Source: Xanthobacteraceae bacterium (GTDB lineage: Bacteria > Pseudomonadota > Alphaproteobacteria > Rhizobiales > Xanthobacteraceae). Taken from it: DNA of 11,067 nt. Below the pieces are notes generated by a model that saw only the letters and a list, made by a program, of their open reading frames with translations, searched no databases and was not told the origin of the DNA. A program made the position numbers and the translations under genes. How positions within the stretch are numbered: the stretch's first letter is position 1; every line of letters begins with the position of its first letter. This document shows positions 7,455-11,067 of the stretch, one piece after another. The DNA lies in contig JASHYD010001023.1 in assembly GCA_030043175.1 (NCBI GenBank), positions 1-11,067 on the forward strand, written 5' to 3'.

Positions 7455-7677
7455 GACACGTACATAGGTGTGTCGACGCAGCGGTAACTACTGTCAATTA
7501 AGGCCACACCACGCCGCACTCCCTTGTCGACCCAACAGGCTGGCACCCCGGGGCGCGCCTATTCGTGACTGCAGGATGCGCTGGATCTGAGTTGCGCGGC
7601 GGTGGTAGGAGATATTCCTCAGGCGCAGGTAGGCCACTCGAATTGGGTCCAGGCCACCACCGATCAGCGGAGAACCG

Positions 7678-9432
7678 ATGTCGCCTGCCCACATTGTTCC
7701 GACGGGGCCGGGAGACTCGCACGCCTCAGCCGGCCGTGAGGCGCATTTCCAGGCTATGTTCGAGAACGCGCCAGTCGGCATCGCACACGTCACCGCCGAC
7801 GGCAGCTGGGTCCGAGTCAACGAGGCGCTGTGCCGCTTCCTCGGCTACTCAGCCGGCGAACTCACAATGATGTCGTTTCGGGACGTCACCCATCCGGACG
7901 ATCTCGCGGCCAGCTTAGCCCGTTTCGACCGGCTTCGTGACGGCAAGGTCGACCGCCACGACACGGAGAAGCGCTACCTGCGCAAGGACGGCACGACCGT
8001 CTGGGCAAGATTGACGGTCAGCCGCGTGCGCATGGGCGATGGGACGCTCGACTATTTCGTTGCCGCTGTCGAAGACATATCCGCGCGCAAACAGGCCGAG
8101 GAACTGCTGCGGCGCCAGGCCGACCTTCTCGACCAGTCGCACGACGCGATCTTCACCTGGAAGATAGGTGGTGGCATCACATACTGGAGCCGGGGCGCCG
8201 AGGCCCTCTATGGATTCACGCGTGAAGAGGCGATCGGGCGCAGCAGCCACGAGTTGCTCCAAACTCGATCCTGCGTTTCGGACCGGGAGAGAGAAGCGCA
8301 GATCGTTCAGCACGGCAGTTGGTTAGGGGAGTTGACCCAGACCACGCGCGACGGGCGCGAGATCACGGTCGAAAGCCGCCATGTCCGCGTTTCCTACGAC
8401 GGCGAGACATACGCCCTGGAGACCAATCGCGATATCACTGCCCGCAAACACGCCGAGGCGGAGTTGCGCAAGAGCGAGGAACGGTTCAGGTCGTCAGTCC
8501 TTCACTCGCCGATGCCCATCATGTTGTTTGACAATCGGGAGGAAATCCTCGCTGTCAGCGAGAGTTGGCTCGATGAAAGTGGCTATTCGAGCGCCGAGTT
8601 GCGCCGACTCGAAGACTGGACAGATCGCGCTTACGGCAAGCGTTCGGCCGAGGTGCTGAAGATTCTCCGTCGGATCATTGCGACAGAGCCTCCAGCGCGG
8701 CCGTCCGAAGGCGTGATTCGCACTAAGGATGGCAGGGAACGCCTGTGGAGCTTCGTTAAATCCCCCCTGGGGGCTCAATCGGATGGGCGCCGCGTCTTTG
8801 TCACCGTCGCCCAGGATCTGACTGAGCGAAAGGCTCGCGAGGAGCAGGTGCGCCAGCTGCTGCGCGAGGTCAATCATCGCGCCAAGAATCTGCTCAGCAT
8901 TGTGCAGGCAATCGCACGCCAGACAGCGGCTCGCAGCTGCGAGGACTTCATCGAGCGCTTCACCAGAAGAATTCAGGCACTCGCCGCCAATCACGACTTG
9001 CTGGTCCGGAACGAGTGGCAGGGCGTTGACGCGGATGACCTGGTGCGCGCCCAGCTCGCGCACTTTGCGGACCTTGTCGGGACTCGCATCACCGTCGGCG
9101 GACCCAGGATGCGTCTGAACGCGGCTGCCGCCCAGGCGATCGGCTTTACACTGCACGAGCTCGCGACCAATGCCGGCAAATACGGCGCGCTGTCGGTGAG
9201 CACCGGCTGTGTCCACGTGCATTGGCGGCGTGACGGCGAAACCTTCACCATAAGCTGGAGCGAGAGCAACGGGCCGCCGGTGCGGCCGCCTGCGCACGGC
9301 GGCTTCGGCAGCACGGTCATCGAGGAGATGGCGAAGCAGACGCTCTGCGGTGAGGTTGAGCTCGAATACGCTCCCTCGGGTTTGCTATGGGCTTTGATCT
9401 GCCCGGCGTCGAATGCATTGGATCAGCCATAA
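7678..9432 (+). CDS. Triple-PAS HWE-family sensor histidine kinase (584 aa)
   Basis: This is a soluble sensor kinase: no signal peptide or membrane helix is seen. Three PAS/PAC units precede the kinase core, at about residues 21-137, 146-254 and 267-383. Their PAC ends are EDISARKQAE, DITARKHAE and DLTERKARE. The phospho-acceptor is His400 in REVNHRAKNLLSIVQAIARQT. The N box LHELATNAGKYGALS (His493, Asn498) and the W-x-E of ISWSESNG (Trp527, Glu529) are the marks of HWE kinases. A G box, GGFGSTVIEEM, follows at 541-551. The length fits the domain set. GGAGA at 7669-7673 supports the start, and an internal start would cut PAS1. HWE kinases often respond to light, redox or general stress, but the PAS ligands cannot be read here; no obvious GXNCRFLQ flavin-binding motif is seen. 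No response regulator gene lies next to it, so its partner is elsewhere. Confidence 0.9.
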   Translation: MSPAHIVPTGPGDSHASAGREAHFQAMFENAPVGIAHVTADGSWVRVNEALCRFLGYSAGELTMMSFRDVTHPDDLAASLARFDRLRDGKVDRHDTEKRYLRKDGTTVWARLTVSRVRMGDGTLDYFVAAVEDISARKQAEELLRRQADLLDQSHDAIFTWKIGGGITYWSRGAEALYGFTREEAIGRSSHELLQTRSCVSDREREAQIVQHGSWLGELTQTTRDGREITVESRHVRVSYDGETYALETNRDITARKHAEAELRKSEERFRSSVLHSPMPIMLFDNREEILAVSESWLDESGYSSAELRRLEDWTDRAYGKRSAEVLKILRRIIATEPPARPSEGVIRTKDGRERLWSFVKSPLGAQSDGRRVFVTVAQDLTERKAREEQVRQLLREVNHRAKNLLSIVQAIARQTAARSCEDFIERFTRRIQALAANHDLLVRNEWQGVDADDLVRAQLAHFADLVGTRITVGGPRMRLNAAAAQAIGFTLHELATNAGKYGALSVSTGCVHVHWRRDGETFTISWSESNGPPVRPPAHGGFGSTVIEEMAKQTLCGEVELEYAPSGLLWALICPASNALDQP

Positions 9433-9852
9433 AGGCGACGACCGCGAGCCTTGCCGCTCCCACAAGAGGTCGATCGCCCATGGCTGCCGCCGAAATCCCG
9501 CGTTGGTCCTCTCCGGCCGCGTAGCAAGAATAGTCCCGGGCTTACTGCGAGGACATGGCCCGACGTCGTTTCGAGGACAAGGAGCGCATCGATGTGACGG
9601 TCGGTGCGTACCTCAGAGAGCTGCCGACTTGAGCCGTTGGCTGGCTGATGTATTTGAGGCACAACGAGGGCGACAGCGGCTTTAGTTCACGCGACCCGAG
9701 GTACGACGAATGCGCCACTACGTTAGGTGGTCTCGCCTTCGACGCTCAGTTTGCACGACAGCACGTCCCTGTCATCACCTATCGGCGGAGCAATGAGCAG
9801 GAGGATGAATTTCCGCCAAGTTGGGCGTTGCCTTCTCTTGCAAATTCAACAG
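9433..9852. other. Spacer without a supported gene
   Basis: About 420 bp follow the kinase. A short plus-strand frame with ATG at 9555 reads MARRRFEDKERIDVTVGAYL and ends at 9632. It looks protein-like but lacks a Shine-Dalgarno and a known family, and stops lie just upstream in frame, so it may be the relic of a gene's 3' end. No response regulator sequence was found. Confidence 0.4.
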
Positions 9853-9875
9853 TGGTGCCCACGGACGGAATCGAA
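9853..9875 (-). other. tRNA 3'-end fragment, possible attachment-site remnant
   Basis: Read on the minus strand, this 23-base block is a T loop TTCGATT (tRNA positions 54-60), a 3' T-stem strand CCGTC (61-65), a 3' acceptor strand CGTGGGC (66-72), discriminator A and CCA. The spacing fits a tRNA exactly. The match ends at the T loop: the next five bases, GATAA, do not restore the T stem, and the universally paired G53 is absent. There is no anticodon arm or 5' acceptor strand. It is therefore not a working tRNA. A tRNA fragment running from T loop to CCA is the usual form of a duplicated attachment site left by a tyrosine-recombinase element. The acceptor sequence suggests a tRNA with 5' GCCCACG, possibly Phe, but identity is not secure. 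Confidence 0.5.
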
Positions 9876-9922
9876 TTATCTTCCACCCACGGCAGTTCAC
9901 CGTCGATATCCTCGGCGAGATC

Positions 9923-9951
9923 TGAGCTATAGGGCTCCTTGCTATAGCTCA
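9923..9951. promoter_or_regulatory. Upstream palindromic operator candidate of the Fic gene
   Basis: TGAGCTATAG at 9923-9932 is mirrored perfectly by CTATAGCTCA at 9942-9951 with a nine-base gap. The same half-site, with two changes, recurs as a second palindrome at 9967-9996. The arrangement of two related palindromes before the Fic gene suggests a binding site for a dimeric regulator. Confidence 0.55.
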
Positions 9952-9966
9952 CAATCTGCCATATCG

Positions 9967-9996
9967 TGAGTTATGGATAGGGACTTCCATAACTCA
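9967..9996. promoter_or_regulatory. Palindrome overlapping the Fic start codon
   Basis: TGAGTTATGGA at 9967-9977 is mirrored perfectly by TCCATAACTCA at 9986-9996 with an eight-base gap. The last base is the A of the Fic ATG, and pairing can run on to CGTGAG/CTCATG with one G-T wobble. The half-sites follow the same TGAGYTATRG pattern as the palindrome 15 bases upstream. Binding here would block transcription, and in RNA the stem would hide the start codon. Confidence 0.55.
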
Positions 9997-11067
9997 TGAC
10001 CTGGAACTGGCAACGGCCCGATTGGCCAAATTTCTCCTATAATACCAATGCCTTGGAGACTCTAGAGCAGCGATTCCTACGGCAGGCGGGCGAGTTCGTC
10101 GGGGCCTACAAGCACGTCGGCGCCGAAGACCGGGAGACCCTGAAGATCGACCTCATCAGCGAGGAGGCGGTCAAGACTTCGGAGATCGAGGGGGAGATAC
10201 TGAACCGCGACAGCGTACAGTCCTCGCTGCGCGCCCAGTTCGGGCTCGGTGCGGAAGCCCCGAACGTCAAACCGGCAGAACGGGGCATCTCCAAGATGAT
10301 GCTCGATCTGTACCGGAACTACGCCGACCCGTTATCCGACCAGACGATGTTCGAGTGGCAGAAGATGCTGCTGGCCGGAGACAAGGAGATCAAGGTAATC
10401 GGCGGCTACCGCACCCACGCCGATGCCATGCAGGTGGTCTCCGGCCCCATTCACAAGCGCACAGTCCATTTCGAGGCCCCGCCATCGGCGCGCGTGCCCG
10501 CGGAGATGAAACGCTTCGTCGCCTGGTTCAATGACAGCGCGCCCGGCGGCAGGAAAGCATTGCCCGCGCTGACGCGCGCCGCGGTCGCACATCTCTACTT
10601 CGTCTGCGTCCATCCATTCGAGGATGGCAACGGCCGCATCGGCCGTGCGCTCACCGAAAAAGCGCTGGCGCAAAATCTCGGCCAGCCGACGTTGATCGCG
10701 CTCGCCTACACGATCGAGCGCAAGCGCAAGGACTACTACGCCGAGCTGGAGCACAACAACAAAGAGCTGCACATCGACGATTGGATGACGTATTTCGCAA
10801 ACACGGTCTTGCAAGCGCAGGACAACACGATCAAGCGCGTCGATTTCTATATCGCCAAGGCCAAATTCTACGAGAAATTCCGCCACCAGCTCAACGAGCG
10901 TCAGGCCAAAGTGGTTGCCCGCATGTTCCGCGAAGGCGTCGACGGGTTCAAGGGTGGCCTGTCCGCCGACAACTACATCAGTATCAGCAAGACGTCACGC
11001 GCGACCGCGACCCGAGACCTGCAAGACCTGGTCGAGAAGGGCGCGCTCACCAAAACGGGCGAGTTGC
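9996..11067 (+). CDS. Fic family protein with DUF4172-type N-terminus (3' partial)
   Basis: At least 357 codons are open up to the window edge. The start MTWNWQRPDWPNFSYN matches the usual beginning of DUF4172 Fic proteins and fixes the ATG, although no clear Shine-Dalgarno is present. Thr61-SEI-Glu65-Gly66 in the N-terminal domain fits the inhibitory motif [S/T]xxxE[G/N], with its Glu normally blocking ATP binding. The Fic core carries the active-site motif HPFEDGNGRIGR at 206-217, with catalytic His206 and the full GNGR anion loop. Enzymes of this kind transfer AMP, or sometimes another nucleotide moiety, to hydroxyl groups of target proteins; some also remove it. The C-terminus (about 310-357) reads as a winged helix, with SISKTSRATATRDLQDLVEK as a probable recognition region, so DNA binding is likely. 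No antitoxin gene precedes it, in line with a built-in inhibitor. Two related palindromes lie just upstream. Confidence 0.9.
   Translation, partial: MTWNWQRPDWPNFSYNTNALETLEQRFLRQAGEFVGAYKHVGAEDRETLKIDLISEEAVKTSEIEGEILNRDSVQSSLRAQFGLGAEAPNVKPAERGISKMMLDLYRNYADPLSDQTMFEWQKMLLAGDKEIKVIGGYRTHADAMQVVSGPIHKRTVHFEAPPSARVPAEMKRFVAWFNDSAPGGRKALPALTRAAVAHLYFVCVHPFEDGNGRIGRALTEKALAQNLGQPTLIALAYTIERKRKDYYAELEHNNKELHIDDWMTYFANTVLQAQDNTIKRVDFYIAKAKFYEKFRHQLNERQAKVVARMFREGVDGFKGGLSADNYISISKTSRATATRDLQDLVEKGALTKTGEL

Noticed and set aside
8494..9297. 267-codon minus-strand frame
   Set aside because: It is antisense to the histidine kinase core and reflects GC-rich codon bias.
9853..9931. Complete tRNA gene on the minus strand
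   Set aside because: A TAGCTCAG string upstream imitates a D arm, but there is no 5' acceptor strand GCCCACG, no anticodon arm and no T-stem pairing.
9648..9932. 94-codon plus-strand frame ending in a PTDGIELSSTHGSS-type tail
   Set aside because: This tail is the well-known false translation across the antisense of a tRNA 3' end; no other support exists.
9806..9969. ATG at 9806 directly after AGGAGG
   Set aside because: The Shine-Dalgarno touches the ATG with no spacer, and the product is a shadow across the tRNA fragment and operator.
10332..10886. 184-codon minus-strand frame
   Set aside because: It is antisense to the Fic gene, whose plus-strand frame carries the full catalytic motif.

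Overview
The window looks like an accessory stretch of an alphaproteobacterial chromosome, most likely Bradyrhizobium or a close relative. The reasons are the high GC with GC-rich third codon positions in most genes, two small exported proteins of a type common in Bradyrhizobium, an intergenic GC palindrome of the kind scattered through such genomes, and an HWE-family histidine kinase. This placement is by recognition, not by a search.

Layout. 1-349 is the C-terminal part of an IS701-like transposase with a frameshift; the IS end should follow it. 589-846 (-) is a small tryptophan-rich secreted protein. 1466-3406 (+) is a large exported alpha/beta hydrolase. 3982-4212 (-) is a small exported glycine-zipper protein. 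4213-5276 has no convincing gene but holds a GC palindrome (4336-4351) and a 330-bp MITE-like insertion (4833-5162) with inverted ends, a possible target duplication and an internal 21-bp tandem repeat. 5277-6140 (+) is a SAM-dependent methyltransferase. 6639-7320 (+) is a decayed class II aldolase/adducin gene whose three reading frames can be joined through four frame changes. Two hairpins follow it at 7395-7454. 7678-9432 (+) is a triple-PAS HWE histidine kinase without an adjacent response regulator. 9853-9875 matches the last 23 nt of a tRNA (minus strand) and may be an attachment-site remnant. 9996 to the window end (+) is a DUF4172-type Fic protein, open at the 3' edge and preceded by two palindromes built from one half-site.

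The genes do not form one pathway. They are mostly single transcription units separated by long, decayed spacers, as expected of a region repeatedly hit by insertions. The most interesting part is the right end. There a Fic enzyme with a visible inhibitory motif and a winged-helix-like C-terminus sits behind four copies of TGAGYTATRG in inverted pairs, one of which overlaps its start codon. This suggests a self-regulating Fic gene beside a tRNA-derived boundary. No CRISPR array, intact rRNA or tRNA gene, or integrase gene was seen.
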